Numbered from the stretch's first letter, positions 36,301 to 49,177 are shown. The stretch: 64,000 nucleotides of DNA from Ovis canadensis (GCF_042477335.2 NC_091255.1:36310501-36374500), one strand, 5' to 3'. Notes: a model not told the origin generated them from the sequence alone. Numbers and translations: made by a program.

Positions 36301-39300
36301 ACTGCCAGGACCAGGCCAGGCGCTGATTGAGTTGCCAACTGGGCAAGTGAGAAGCCTCTGGGAAGGGCAGAAGGGTCTTAGGGTCAAAGGAGGCCCAGGC
36401 CTGGCGCTTCGCTTCCTCTTTCAGGATGGCCAAAGTAGGGAAAAAGCAGGGGGTCTGCAGCTGGGTGTACTGTCCAAGAGACAAGATATCAGGTTACGTG
36501 TCCCCCTGTGCCCGGGTGTCCCCCAGGGTGTTAGATCTGCCACCCATACCCCGACATCTTCAGACCTTCTGGAGTGGACAGTGATGTGGGTCTTCAAGGA
36601 TCTCGCTGCGTGTGTTCCGACCAGGGCAGCCAGGTGGAATGAGAACCTCCAAGATCGGGGCCAGAATCTGTAGTCCCAGGCTGGGGTCCCCAGGTGACGA
36701 ATACTTTAGGAACTGGTGGTATCTCAGCACGTGAGGACACAGCCTTGGCCACACAGAGAAGTGGAGTCAATTCCCCCAGAGACTCTTCCAGAATATGGCA
36801 TCCCTGAGACAAAGTGGCCCACCCCTCACCACCTCCCCAGCCCCAATCCGCGTCCTCCTCACTTGCAGGCCAGATCCTCCAGGGCCTTGGTGGCCCACAG
36901 GTAGATGGGGAGTCCTAACTGATGCTCCCATACCAGCTGCTCATACAGGGAGGCCTGGGGGACTTGGTGGGAAAACTGAGTCTCAGGCACCTGATGAGAG
37001 AAGCCCCGAAGCAGAACGGCGCCACGAAGGCAGGGAGCTAATATGGGTCTTCTCGTCCCCCCGCCCACTGACTGCAGGAGGTGAACATCCTGGAGCTGTG
37101 GAGGCAGAAGAGGTGAAAGAGCAACTCAGTAGTCCCAGACAGAGGTAAATGCAGTTTGCCACTGCCTGGCTCATAGGAAACACACAATTTCTCCTTTACA
37201 GGTTACTTCCCTCCAGCTCTGTCTTGCTTTCCATCATGACCCACTCCCCTGTGGTAAATAAGCCTTCACCTCCTAGGAGCTACACTCAGCCTTTCTGTGG
37301 GCCAGAGGGCTCACTGGGCTGCCTGAGGTCATCCTGGCCCCACACCTGTACTTCAGCTCCAGCATCTCCTCCTCCAGTGAGAAGGTCCTTCTAGAAAGGA
37401 GATGCTCTGGACCCACCTGCTCCTCCCAGGGCCCCAGTCTCCACTCCTGATATGAGCTCTTGTCCAAATCACTATTTACAAAAGCACCTCGCACTCCAGC
37501 ACATTTAATTATTTTTATAATTTTGTTGTATGGGTGTCGACCTGCTCCAAAAAAAAACCAACCAATAAAGGTAAGACAGTCTCTCTTTGTCACCAGCCAG
37601 GACCCCCTCACATACCTCCAGACTGACTCCTGGTCGCACCACCCGCCTGAGGCCACGGAACTGCTGGTAGGCGAGGCAGAGCTCCAGCTTCCCGTCCAGC
37701 TCATAGAGGCCCGCAGGCTGATTCAGCGTGCCAGTGACCGTTCCCTGCAAAGAAGCCGAAGGGCCAGGTGATCCTCAGGCCCTTCTTCTTCGGAGACCCC
37801 ACAATTCCTGCCCCCTCAGGCTCAGGAACCTCTCCCTCATGCGCACCGTGTAGGATAAGAGTATGGAGTCCCGGACGAGACAGTCTGGACCTGGACCCTT
37901 CTTGTCCTGGGGGCTGCTGGGCCGGGGCAGTGATTGGGGGTCGGCCTCCAAGGGGACTCCGGCCAGCTCCAGTTCCAGCTCTCGCACACATTCTGGTTTC
38001 AGCGGCAACAGCTGGGAGGAGGGGCTGGTCATCCACACCCGGTAACGGTGACCAGGGAGCTTGGACACTCGCACTTCTGTCAGCACATAGGCTCTACCAG
38101 GACAGAGGGCTCGGTGCCACACCAGCTGGGCAGGGACCTGGCTTGTGCAGAAGCAGGTGACATGGTACGTGAGAGGCGTCCCATGTCCTGTCCCTCTGCA
38201 GGAGCTCCTTCCCATCACCATGTCACCTCAAGGACTGGCTCCTCGAGAGCCTTTCCTTACCTCTTTTTCTTTTCCTTCCTTCTTTATCTTTCCTGTTTGC
38301 CAATTAAATCTTAAGCCTCAGAACTCTCAGGAACTCTCCCCTCTCATAGGAGATGGCAAACGTTTCCTAATCCCTCCCCCAAGGCACACACCATCGGTAC
38401 AGCTTCCTCCAAAATATATAAATATTTTGTGCAGACAATTCTGCCCTTGCATTTCCCCTATCCCACCCCACCATACAGACCAGCCATGCAAACAACTTTC
38501 ACTTATTTAATCAATATGAACACGGTACGTATGTATCCAGTATGGGGACGATGTTAAGTGAAATAACATAGACTGTTCTCTCTTCTCTAACATATATCAA
38601 ACCACCAGGAAACACAGACACAAAACCCAAGTAATAACATGGAGCCATATATGATCAAGTGGAAAAAACAACACACATTTGTAAGGTTTCAGAGAAAGAA
38701 AAGAGGTCAGGATGGGCTGGGATGATCAAGAAGGCCAAGTGACAGAAGCTGAACTTGCCAGGGTCCTGAAGGCCATCTCTGGTTTGCTGAAGTGGAGAGG
38801 AGAGAGAAAGGTGTTTTAAGCAAGAAAAAACAATATAGAAATCTTCAGAACTCAGAATGAGCAAGGTAAGGAAAACACTGGCCAGGATGGAGGAGGAATG
38901 TTCCTGGGGGTGGCAGGAGACAAAATGGAAGCGCCAAGATGAAGAAAAAAATCCAGAAATAACATGCTGAAGACTTTTAATCAATCAGAAAGGGAGAATC
39001 ATCCAAGTAGGAACATAAATAAACCCCAGAAGGTATATGGAATGTACAAGGGGCCAACAATGGGTTATTGAAGAAATTTAAGCAAAAGGGGAAAAGTTAC
39101 ATAGAGAAAACCATTAATAAATATAACCATCTTTCTCCTCCCAGAGCACAAATGCCATTCTCAGGGGCTTTGAAACACAACTGAGGACTCAGGATACCTG
39201 AACTTCACAGTCCCAGGTGCTCAGCTTCACAGACCCTCATTTCTACTTGAAAACACCAACCAGACTTCAACATCACCACTCATAGCTAAGACCTCACGGA

Positions 39301-42300
39301 AGTTTATTGTTTATGCAAAACCAGTAGTTTACGATGGTTTGACTGAACACAAGAATTTACATACACACACTACTATGCATAAAAGAGGTAACTAATGAGA
39401 ACCTACTGTACAGCTCAGGGAACTCTACTCAATGCTCTGTGGTGACCTAAATGAGAAGGAAATCCAAAAAAGAGGTGACCTATGTATACATATAGCTGAT
39501 TCACACTAACGTAGAGTAGAGACTAACACAATATTGTAAAATTATACTCAACAAAAATTAATTTAAAAAATAAAATAAATTATATCAGTTGATGTAAAAA
39601 GACTCAACAGTAAGTACCAGGTTTTTTTTAAAAGAACATGTTATTCCATGTTTTAATGGTGTTCAGATAAATACTTTTCTTGGTCACTCTTCTGGGGGAA
39701 AACAGGTGATTCTTGCAGTTTTTCAAAATGGGACACACGATACAGAAGCTGTCTCCTTGCATGAGCTACAGAGCAGGGAAGTCTTCTCCCCATCTTCTAT
39801 ACGTAGGGAAGGTACCACCTGGACTCTTCCCTCAACTGCACTGTCCTAGAAACAAGCCTCTGAAGCTGTCCTTTCCCACATGGTTTCTCCTGTGATGCTA
39901 TCTTACCTGTTAGGAGCCTGTACAGCCCTCTCACACCTCCACACTCCTGAATTGACCCTAAACCTCACCTGCACAATGACAGACACCTGGCTGCCAGCTG
40001 GGGAGGATCCACCAAGAAACAGGACAAAGTAAGCTTTCTTCCGACTTTTCACCAGAGCACTGAATCGAATTAGTTTCCCAGCAAGGTTTGGCTGCACATT
40101 TCTGTGCTTACTTCTAAAAAAGGTAGAGAGAAGAGGAGTCATTTTTTATCTCTCCCTCTCTTTTTTTCCCCCTTACAAATGCCTTCCTTTCCACTACAAT
40201 CTCAGTTCACTTCAGTTCAGTTGCTCAGTCATGTCTGACTCTTTGTTGACCCCATGGACTGCAGCATGCCAAGCTTCCCTGTCCATCACCAACTCCAGTT
40301 TACTCAAACTCACGTCCATTGAGTCGGTGATGCCATCCAACTATCTCATTCTCTGTCGTCCCCTTCTCCTCCTGCCTTCAACATTTCCTAGCATCAGAGT
40401 CTTTTCAAATGAGTCAGCTCTTCATATCAGGTGGCCAAAGTACTGGAGTTTCAGCTTCAACATCAGTCCTTCCAATGAATATTCAGGACTGATTTGCTTT
40501 AGGATTGACTGGTTGGATTGCCTTGCAGTCCAAGGGACTCTCAAGAGTCTTCTCCAATACCACAGTTCAAAAGCATCAATTCTTCAGCGCTCAGCTTTCT
40601 TCACAGTCCAACTGTCATATCCATACATGACCACTGGAAAAACCATAGCCTTGACTCGACAGACCTTTGTTGGCAAAGTAATGTCTCTGCTTTTTAATAC
40701 GTTGTCTAGGTTGGTCATAACTTTCCTTCCAAGGAGTAAGCGTCTTTTTATTCCAAGGCTGCAGTTACCATCTGCAGTGATTTTGGAGCCCCCCAAAATA
40801 AAGTCTGACACTGTTTCCACTGTTTCTCCATCTATTTGCCATGAAGTGATGAGACCAGATGCCATGATCTTTGTTTTCTGAATGTTGAGCTTTAAGCCAA
40901 CTTTTTCACTGTCTTCTTTCACTTTCATCAAGAAGCTCTTTAGTTCTTCACTTTCTGGCATAAGAGAGGTGTCATCTGCATATCTGAGGTTATTGATATC
41001 TCTCCGGGCAATCTTGATTCCAGCTTGTGCTTCTTCCAGTCCAGCATTTCTCCTGACGTACTCTGCATATAAGTTAAATAAGCAGGGTGACAATATACAG
41101 CCTTGACATACTCCTTTTCCTATTTGGAACCAGACTGTTGTTCCATGTCCAGTTCTAACTGTTGCTTTCTGACCTGCGTACAGGTTTCTCAAGAGGCAGG
41201 TCAGGTGGTCTGGTAGTCCCATCTCTTTCAGAATTTTCCACAGTTTATTGTGATCCACACAGTCAAAGGCTTTGACATAGTCAATAAAGCAGAAATAGAT
41301 GTTTTTCTGGAACTCTCTTGCTATTTTGATGATCCAGCAGATGTTGGCAATTTGATCTCTGGTTCCTCTGCCTTTTCTAAAACCTGCTTGAACCTCTGGA
41401 AGTTCATGGTTCACGTATTGCTGAAGCCTGGCTTGGAGAATTTTGAGCATTACTTGACTAGCATGTGAGATGAGTGCAATTGTGCGGTAGTTTGAGCATT
41501 CTTTGGTGTTGCCTTTCTTTGGGATTGGAATGAAAACTGACCTTTTCCAGTCCTGTGGCCACTGCTGGGTTTTCCAAATTTGCTGGCATATTGAGTGTAG
41601 CACTTTCACAGCATCATCTTTCAGGATTTGAAATAGCTCAACTGGAATTCCAACACTTCTACTAACTTTGTTTGTAGTGATGTTTCCTAAGGCCCACTTG
41701 ACTTCACATTCCAGGATGTCTGGCTCTAGGTGAGTGATCACACCATCATGATTATCTTGGTCATGAAGATTTTTTTTGTACAGTTCTGTGTATTCTTAGT
41801 ATCTTTTGCTTCTGTAAGGTCCATACCATTTCTGTCCTTTACTGAGCCCACGTTTGCATGAAATGTTCCCTTGGTATCTCTAATTTTCTTGAAGAGAAAT
41901 AGGGATGTAAAATTTCCACACCCCAAAGCCATTATTCTAAAAGCCTCCTTCAAACTCTACCTGCCCTTAGATAAGGCTTCTCTTGAAGAATCCTGCATCG
42001 TTTCCCTGATTTGGAAATTCCATTTATATTACTTTCTATGCCTTTCTTTCCCTCCTTCCACTGATCCACTGTCCTCCCACTTTTACAATGCTCCCTCCTC
42101 CCTTGGATGGAAGAATTACCTGTGCCTGAGCAGGCGGGAAGCCATCTCTGGGTAGACAACAGGGATGGGGGTGAGAGGGCCAGGTCTGATGGTCAAAGGA
42201 AATACTGGCACGGGGGTACCCCAGAGCTCCACGTGCCCCTCTCCTGGGGACTTCATTGGAGGAGGGAGGTAACTCCAGCTGGGGAACAGAAAGAGATGGC

Positions 42301-45300
42301 CCAACCAAGAAAGGTCCAGATCTATGAGCTAGAAAAGACCACAGGCAAGGATTAATCAGGATCCTGGCACCCAATGCATCCTGCTCCATCTTTGTTCCCT
42401 CAGAGACTTAACTGTCTTGACATTCTTATGCTAGATGCCATTCTTATTAGGATCTGAGGCATTTGACCACCCCCTTCCTACTCACCTCACAGTCCAGGGC
42501 ACCAGTGTTGTCTCTTATATAGAGGCTTCCGTTCCTGCACTCTTGTTCCAAGTTCCCTGATAGGTCTGTAAGTGTCCCTAAAAGTAACAGTCGTTCCCGG
42601 GGCAGGGAAACCCCACGTGGTCCAGCCTCTTGGGCCCAAGCCTGGTACACAGTACTGCTACAGGACAAGTGGCTGCAGCATGGGAGATGCTGGTGGGTCG
42701 TGAGGTCCTTTACTGAGACAAAGCTGCAGAGTGAAGAGAACAGAGGTTCTGTATAGCTACGTCCAAGCCTATGAATTATCCTCACCCTCCACAAATCCCC
42801 CAAGATCCTGAGGAAAGATCAATAGGGAACGTGGACTAAGATACTTTGTTTTATTGATTAAAGGGAAAAAAATTGGGACTGAGGGCCTAAGAAAATGAGG
42901 AGGAGGTCTGGGTCCAAAGACTGGCTGGTACCTAGGAAAGGCGAGAAGAAAGTCTGCTGAATGAGATCCTGAACAAGATAGTGCCACAGACAGAATCCAG
43001 AGAAATGGAGTGGGAATATAAGAGTGGCCTGAGGGGATGAGCATGTGGGGAGAATGCTTTAGAGACAATACAAACTGCTCCCTTGACAGCATCGCAGCTC
43101 TCAGCTTCCACAGAGAGCTCCAGTGGAGACACTAAGACATCTGCCTAATGGCTCAACCTCACTGGCCCCAATCAGGTTCCTTTCCTAATCTAGAATATCA
43201 CAGCACTGGAGACTGGCTGGGAGGTTGAGGCTGAGGGGGAAGTTGGTATCATGAGTTCCCAGCTTTTAAGAGATGTTTGAGACCAGCCACTCTCAGGCAA
43301 AGTGCTGCAATACTGCTGAGTCAGTACCCATTGTGAGATATCTCACAGAGAATGTGATACAATTTATCTAAGTAGTGACAGTCACACTTGTGTAATACCA
43401 TTATTCCACTCACTTACATTCCCATGGGTTTTTTTTCCCAGTGGAAGAGAAACAGAATAAGGTTACAAAACATAACAATTTATTCTCCTTGTTGCCCTCA
43501 AGAACATAATCCCCATGTGAGTGCTAAAGATTAGAAATGCTGTTTTAGATGGCCCACTCCCCTTCTGCATTGGCCTCATTCTTTCCCAATGACTTCAGAG
43601 CAACTAAAAGGCAAATCAGACACTAATATGTGGTGTGCCCCTGCTATGCACATATTATATTGGGTCCATTCATGCTCAATATTGCATTGAATCTTCATCA
43701 AAAACCCCTGGAAATACCACCAATGAAGAAATTTAGAGGTTCAGATACACAGTAGTGTAGGTGGCAAAGCCAGGCATGTCTCACTCAGAAGTATTTCTGT
43801 CTTTCCCTACTTCTATAAAAGCCTAAGAAAAAGCAGCTAGAGAGAACTGTTCCTTCACCCAAAGCACCTGCAGGACAATAAACAGTAAGGACAGGGTCAC
43901 TCTTCATAGATTCTTCAGGGTCCTGTCCTCCAACTTTCAAGGCCTGCCATGGGACCTGACATACAGCACGCACTTAATGAAAGGAAATGGAGAAATAAAA
44001 AATTTTCCCATCAAATGATAAATTATTTTACCTGTCAAATTTTTACTTTATCCTCACCCACCATCTTCTACATATTGTGCTAGCTATTCTACATATATCT
44101 TGAAGAAGAATAAGAAACTTAAAAAGGTTGCAAGTTTCCTAAAAATTGCTGATTTATCACTTTTCAATGATTCTTTTTGATTTTCAATTATTGGGAAACA
44201 ACAAATTAAACAAACCTAAACAGATTTCTACCTTTTTTAAACAAGAAAAAACAGTGATATGTATATTCACTTGACAGAATGCCATACAGCAGTTAAAAAT
44301 AAGACCTAGAGTTATCAATGTGAACAAATCTCAGAAGATTAAGCACAAAAAGCAAAATCCAAAGGATACATAAGGTACTGGACCATTCACACAAAGTCTG
44401 AAGTCATGTAAAAACCACTATATATTGCTTAGGGATAGATACATGTATAGAAAAAAATATAAAGATATTCACAAGAATTCTCCCATATTCCATATAGTGG
44501 TTACTTTTATGAAAAGATAAACAGGTTTCTTTTTGGAGGACTTTGCAGAGCCTTTAACATGTTAATGAGCCTCATGACTCTCCTAGAGATTGTCACATTC
44601 AGTGTTTCTCAAGTATGTTTGGCATGGAACCCTTTTCCTATGGTACTTTATTAACATTGCCTAGAACAGTTTAGGAAATGGTACGTGCTTGTAAAGTCGC
44701 CTTGGTCATGTCTGACTCTCTGGGACCCTATGGACTGTAGCCCACCAGGCTCCTCCGTCTGCCCAGGCAAGAATACTAGAGTGGGTTGCCATGCCCTCCT
44801 GCGGGGGATCTTCCCAGTCCGGGGATCAAACCCACATCTCCTGAATCTCCTGCAGTGCAGGCGGATTCTTTACTGCTGAGCCACCGGGGAAGCCCTTAGG
44901 AAATGGTAGTGTAAAGTTTTTAAAAATAAAATAACTCAGCTTCAGACCTCAAACTCAGGTCTCCCAAAATACAATGATCTGCACTTGCTGAAGTCACTGT
45001 CTATATCTTAGTTTCCTAGCACAAATAATAATATCAGCCTCTCTTCCCACTTTGAAGGTTCTTTTCCCATATCATCTATCTTCTCGACCACTTCCTCTTG
45101 TCTCTAAACACGACTTGAGCCAAATAAGGAGATCAACAGTTAAAGGAAAGCAGCTTGATGGAGAAGGAGAAGGATTGGCAAAAGGAGATTTTATTTATAC
45201 CACCTTTTTCTCCCCTCAGCAAGTTTCCCCTCACTCTTCTCAAAAGATAAGTCCTTCGTTTTCAATCCCAAATTTAACTTTGCTGTGAACTCCACCTCTT

Positions 45301-48300
45301 CTTACCTGTAGCTGAGGGGCAGTGTTAAACCCTGGCTCTTTCCCTGGGACAACCAGGTAGTCTTCACACAGTCAATGACCAACTGAGTCAACTGGACATC
45401 AGGCTCCTTGCCAGGTGGACACAGGGTCTCTTGGATGAAAGCCTGGGCGACCTCAAGCCAGGCTTGCTCCTGAGGAAAGTAAAGCTAGTTAAAATACCTT
45501 CCTGACTATCCTACCCACCAAGGAAATTTGGGAAAGAATAAAGGAATAGATTACAAAAAAAAAAAAAAAAGAGAGAGAGAATGTAAATGAATATGTAAAG
45601 TAAAGGAGTTTAGAGTTTGAAGAAACCTCAGAAGTCTTAGTTCAGACAATCAGCTTAGACAACTGGCCGTTCAGCTTTGGCCTTGCCTCTTTAACAAAAC
45701 CGTACCAATCTTTAAAGCACTCAGTCAGAATAAATATTCCTTGTGAAGTCTTCTCTGAGCATCTCCGAGAGAATCCTGCTCCCTTCCTTGGGGCTCCCAC
45801 AGTACCTTACACATGCATCTATTAAGAGCAGTGACCAGCAGTGGCAGCCCATCTTATATGGGGTCTGATTCTAGTTCTTTTTTTCTCCCCTCTGGCCATG
45901 CTGAATGGCTTGTAAGATACCAGGCCTGGGGAACCAGGGATTGAATCCAGACCCTGTGCAGTGAAAGCACCAAATCCTACCCACTGGACCACCAGAAAAT
46001 TCCCAGGGGTCTGATTCTAAAGCCAGCAAGTGGAACAAGACTGGTCAAAAGTCACCCTCAGAATCTGCTTGCCAAACAGGGGACACAACTTCAATCCCTG
46101 GTCTGGGAAGATTCCACATGCCTCAGGGCAACTAAGCCTTCCAGCTGCAACTACAGAAGCCCTTGCACCACCTAGAGCCTGAGCTCCACAAGAGAAGCCA
46201 CCGCAATGAGAAGCCCATGTATCACAATGAAAAGCACCCACTCGACACAACTAAAGCAAGCCCTGGTGCAGCAAGGAAGACCCAGAGCAGCCAAAAACAA
46301 ATGAATAAATCAAAAATAAATAAAATAAAGGTTTTGTTGCTATGTTAACTTTAAAAAAATAAAGTCACCTTCAAAAAAGATCCTTTAAATTGCTCATATA
46401 GTACATAGTACTGTATAGTAACATGTATATGGAAATGTGCTTAATAGATGTTACATAAAAGAACATAGACAGTATAATTTTTCATCGTTCCCCCCTCTTT
46501 TTTTTCTAATTCTTTTATTAATCCCCCCTCATTTTTTAGTGAAGTGTATACATTTGAGGTCCTATAAACAAATTATATATAAGATACAATTCCCCTGGAA
46601 TTGTTTCCTTTTCTAGTAATCTAGTAGATCTTAACCTTGTAGTTTAGGGGTTTCCTAAGAAGGACAGGAACCATCTTTGTGTATGTGCCAGATTTTGTTG
46701 CCTCTGTATATAGATAACTCTAGGGGAGGGGACCAGTCTGGCACACTCAGTGCTAAGCAGATTTATTTAAAAATTCTGACAGAGTTCAACAATACTTAGG
46801 GGTAGGACCTTTATCCTTTTTGATCCCCAGCAATAATCTTAAACCGTTATAGCTCTAACCCTGTTCCTCCAATGTTCTTCTATGGTCAGTCCTCCACATT
46901 CAGTTAACCTTTGTGTGCTGTGTGTTCAGTTGCATCAGACGTTTTGTGACCCCATGGACTGCACCTCACCAGGCTCCTCTGTCCATGGGATTGCCCAGCA
47001 AGAATACTGGAGTACATTGCCACTTCCTAATTCAGGGGGTCTTCCTGACCCAGGGATCAAACCCGTGTCTCCTGTATAGGCATTTACCATTGCACCAAAT
47101 GGGAAGTCCCCAATTAGCCTTTAGCAGCTTGAAAAACCAGCATTCAAGTTCTAGATGACTTCAGGGTCCTTGTGAACAGTGCTATCACTGACCTCACCTT
47201 CACTCCACCTCAGTCACTCTTGTTCACGGTCAGGGTTCTCAAAACTGGACCAGGTCATCACTCAGAACTGCCCACCAATATAATAACAGCCCAGACTCCC
47301 TCATTTTCTGTCTTCTTCTCTTGGTCTTCTCTTTTAGCTCCACTGGCACATAGAATACTATTGTTTTTCAAAGTGGTACTGCTGCCTTAGAATCACCAAA
47401 ATTTTGCTTAAAACACAGCTGATTTTTAGGTGGTTCCATCTATTGAATCAGAATCCAGGAGTGGGTGGGGTGGGGTGGGGAGGTTGGCAACAGTGTATAT
47501 TGAATTTGGGTCTCCTGTAGGGAAAGGAAGAAATGAAAGAGGACATCCATATATCAAGGTAGAACTATTGGATTGAGGATATTTGCAAAGCTAGTGAACA
47601 TCATAAGAGGTGTGGATTTTGTGGAAAGTTGTGTTGGTATGTAGGCTGGCCAGGTGGAGAATCTGGTAGGCAGATGGATATAACTGGGCTCAGGAGAGAG
47701 ATCTCAGCTAAAGTAAACATTAGGAAAACCAGGACCCCTCACTGGCTATTAAAGCCATCCAGTCAGTGGATGAAGTCGAGAAAGTATTAACCTGGGAAGT
47801 TTACTTAATTTAGATTTTATCTCAATATCTTTTTAATGTCTTCACGTTTGGAACCTCAACATTGCTGCGTGGTCGGGGGTCACCACCACCTCTTAAGACA
47901 TATAAACCACAGTCTTTTAACTGATACTGGCTAGTCCACTCTCCACACTCCTATCTAAGGAAACAAAAATGAAACTCAACCGATCACTCTTTCGCTTAAA
48001 AAGCTTCAATAACTCCCAGTTATCCTCAGGTTGAAGTCACTACCTACCAAGACTTAAAAGACTGTCAGCTCTGACCCTTCCACCACCACCCAATTGAACT
48101 TCTTGAGTTTTTCAAAGACATTGCTCTATTTCTAGCCTTTGAACAGATTTTTGCTTGCGCCTTAAAACCTATTTTATCTCCTTTGTTTTTCAAACCCTGC
48201 TAAGCCCTACACGCACTTCGGGTCTTAGAAGCTTTTCCGGATTATCAGTTACCCATTTTCTCTTCAGTCATGTCAGGGGTCTCCCCCAGGAACTCACAGG

Positions 48301-48606
48301 CCCACAGGTAGCCGTTAGTGTGATCCTGGCTTCCCACTGGGCTTGAAGCCTAAACATTGGACAGAGACGTGTTTAATGCTCACAGACGGCGCCGCAAGCA
48401 TAATGGAATAAATACGCAGAACCAGTGAAACGGGCGGAAGAAACAGCCTCACAGTCCCTCTTCCCCGGGAGAGGCCAGCGACGTCAGGGAGGCAAAGAGG
48501 CAAGGAAGAGGTTACAGGGGGGAAAAAAATCTGGAACAACAAAAAGAGACGAGGGACAGAGAACAGCACTCACAGAGCCAGGAGCCCCAGGCCAGCAGGC
48601 CGCCAT
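30308..48606 (-). CDS. CTC1: CTC1, CST telomere replication complex component 1 (complete, 23 coding exons)
   Basis: Minus-strand coding exons: 48574-48606, 45306-45469, 42486-42723, 42120-42328, 39969-40113, 37847-38137, 37616-37744, 36863-37095, 36566-36743, 36269-36469, 35629-35755, 34913-35027, 34449-34776, 34281-34370, 33834-34027, 32913-32974, 32644-32818, 32256-32333, 31383-31527, 31226-31290, 30821-30986, 30599-30725, 30308-30447. Every junction keeps phase and the sum is 1211 codons with the stop (1210 residues; human 1217 as I recall). CTC1 is the large OB-fold subunit of CST with STN1 and TEN1; it binds telomeric single-stranded DNA and recruits DNA polymerase alpha-primase for C-strand fill-in. 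Recognisable stretches include [43 protein letters not shown]-like [11 protein letters not shown] and [15 protein letters not shown]. Exon 8 has a local peptide duplication (FSHQVP twice). Exon 16 is only 62 bp and reads [13 protein letters not shown], apparently shorter than human. Intron 4 holds a BovB insertion; intron 1 is 3.1 kb. Confidence 0.96.
39380..39560 (+). mobile_element. Artiodactyl L1-type 3' UTR fragment in CTC1 intron
   Basis: Contains AACCTACTGTACAGCTCAGG, TATGTATACATATAGCTGATTC and AACACAATATTGTAAAATTATACT, the same 3' L1 module as at 2257. Confidence 0.5.
40203..41897 (-). mobile_element. BovB LINE, 5'-truncated, with open RT frame, in CTC1 intron 4
   Basis: 1.7 kb of BovB in the same orientation as CTC1. 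From 41741 to 40584 a single uninterrupted frame of 385 codons covers the reverse transcriptase: [62 protein letters not shown] and the C-terminal SWTVKKAER. The 3' terminus is present near 40203. The endonuclease domain is missing, so it cannot be autonomous. It lies between CTC1 exons 5 (40113) and 4 (42120). Confidence 0.95.
43332..43347. repeat. 16-bp perfect palindrome in CTC1 intron 2
   Basis: TGTGAGATATCTCACA is a perfect 16-bp palindrome. No known site was recognised. Confidence 0.6.
44255..44570 (+). mobile_element. Old L1 3'-region fragment in CTC1 intron 2
   Basis: GACAGAATGCCATACAGCAG, TTAAAAATAAGACCTAGAG and CATATAGTGGTTACTTTTATG resemble old L1 3' sequence. Diverged. Confidence 0.4.
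44680..44900 (-). mobile_element. Bov-tA SINE (full length) in CTC1 intron 2
   Basis: Reverse-oriented element with TCATGTCTGACTCTCTGGG, AAGAATACTAGAGTGGG, CGGGGATCAAACCCACATC and head CTGCTGAGCCACCGGGGAAG. Confidence 0.85.
45880..46003 (-). mobile_element. CHR-type tRNA SINE in CTC1 intron 1
   Basis: Reverse blocks CTCTGGCCATGCTGAATGGC, AACCAGGGATTGAATCCAG and CACTGGACCACCAGAAAATTC. Confidence 0.7.
46060..46325 (+). mobile_element. CHR-type SINE, long form, in CTC1 intron 1
   Basis: CAATCCCTGGTCTGGGAAGA, TTCCACATGCCTCAGGGC, AAGCCACCGCAATGAGAAGC and ACAACTAAAGCAAGCCCTGG, ending in AATAAATAAAATAAAGG, match the longer CHR-type SINE. Confidence 0.7.
46912..47110 (-). mobile_element. Bov-tA SINE in CTC1 intron 1
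   Basis: Reverse blocks TTGTGACCCCATGGACTGC, AAGAATACTGGAGTACATTG and CCCAGGGATCAAACCCGTG. Confidence 0.85.
47463..47481 (+). repeat. G-quadruplex motif in CTC1 intron 1
   Basis: GGGTGGGGTGGGGTGGGG holds four G-runs separated by single T loops, an ideal G4 motif on the strand opposite the CTC1 transcript. Confidence 0.65.
47930..48260 (+). mobile_element. L2-like LINE remnant in CTC1 intron 1
   Basis: The run TTCAATAACTCCCAGTTATC, CCTCAGGTTGAAGTCAC and CTGTCAGCTCTGACCCTTCC follows the order of an L2 3' region. Strongly diverged. Confidence 0.4.
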
Positions 48607-48664
48607 GACGCGACCGCGACTCCCCGCTGCGCAGCGCGCGGAGACTTGAAGGAGGGCTGGTTCG

Positions 48665-48672
48665 TGACGTCA
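48665..48672. promoter_or_regulatory. CTC1: CTC1 promoter, consensus CRE
   Basis: TGACGTCA, a full palindromic CREB/ATF site, lies about 60 bp upstream of the CTC1 start codon in a CpG-rich region (also GGGCGCGCCCC nearby). The TSS is probably between this and 48607. Confidence 0.65.
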
Positions 48673-48894
48673 TCAGCGGGCGCGCCCCTGGCTCCTCCTC
48701 CGACTCCTCCCCATTCAACCTCAGTACCGGCTCTGCTACCTTGTCTCGCATCTCTGGGAGGAGGGAGATTAGGAGCGTAAATACAACCTGCCTGGCTGAT
48801 AACGCCTAAGCATCTTTCCATCTTGCTGATCCTGCCAAGTAGAGGAACTGTTTCCTCCTTAATGCAGCCAGAGCACTTCATTCCTTTTTTTTTT

Positions 48895-49030
48895 TTTTCT
48901 GTCAGTCTCCTTGTTCTAGAATTAAGCTGCATGAGAGCAAAGATTTTTATTTGCTTTCTTCGCTGCTATACCCCCAAAGTCTAGAATAGCGCTGACACAT
49001 AGTTGCATGAATTCTGTGCACTCCACTGCC
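48895..49030 (+). mobile_element. L2 3'-end fragment
   Basis: TAAGCTGCATGAGAGCAAAG, AAGTCTAGAATAGCGCTGAC and ACATAGTTGCATGAAT follow the L2 3' terminus. Confidence 0.5.
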
Positions 49031-49177
49031 TATTAAGCCATGGGTTGATTGGTTGGTTGACTAAATTAGGAAGAGAAGAGGCTTTCATTAGTAAATACAC
49101 AAAAATTTATCAGGTTCTTGTTTGACAAGTACTGTTCTAGGCATCAAATACAAAGAAAAATAGATTAAGTTAAAACT

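Noticed and set aside
36985-36995. Splice donor CAG|GTGCCTGAG as the end of CTC1 exon 8
   Set aside because: Reading on to 36863 gives the conserved peptide [15 protein letters not shown] and keeps phase with the next exon, so the internal donor is not the main one.
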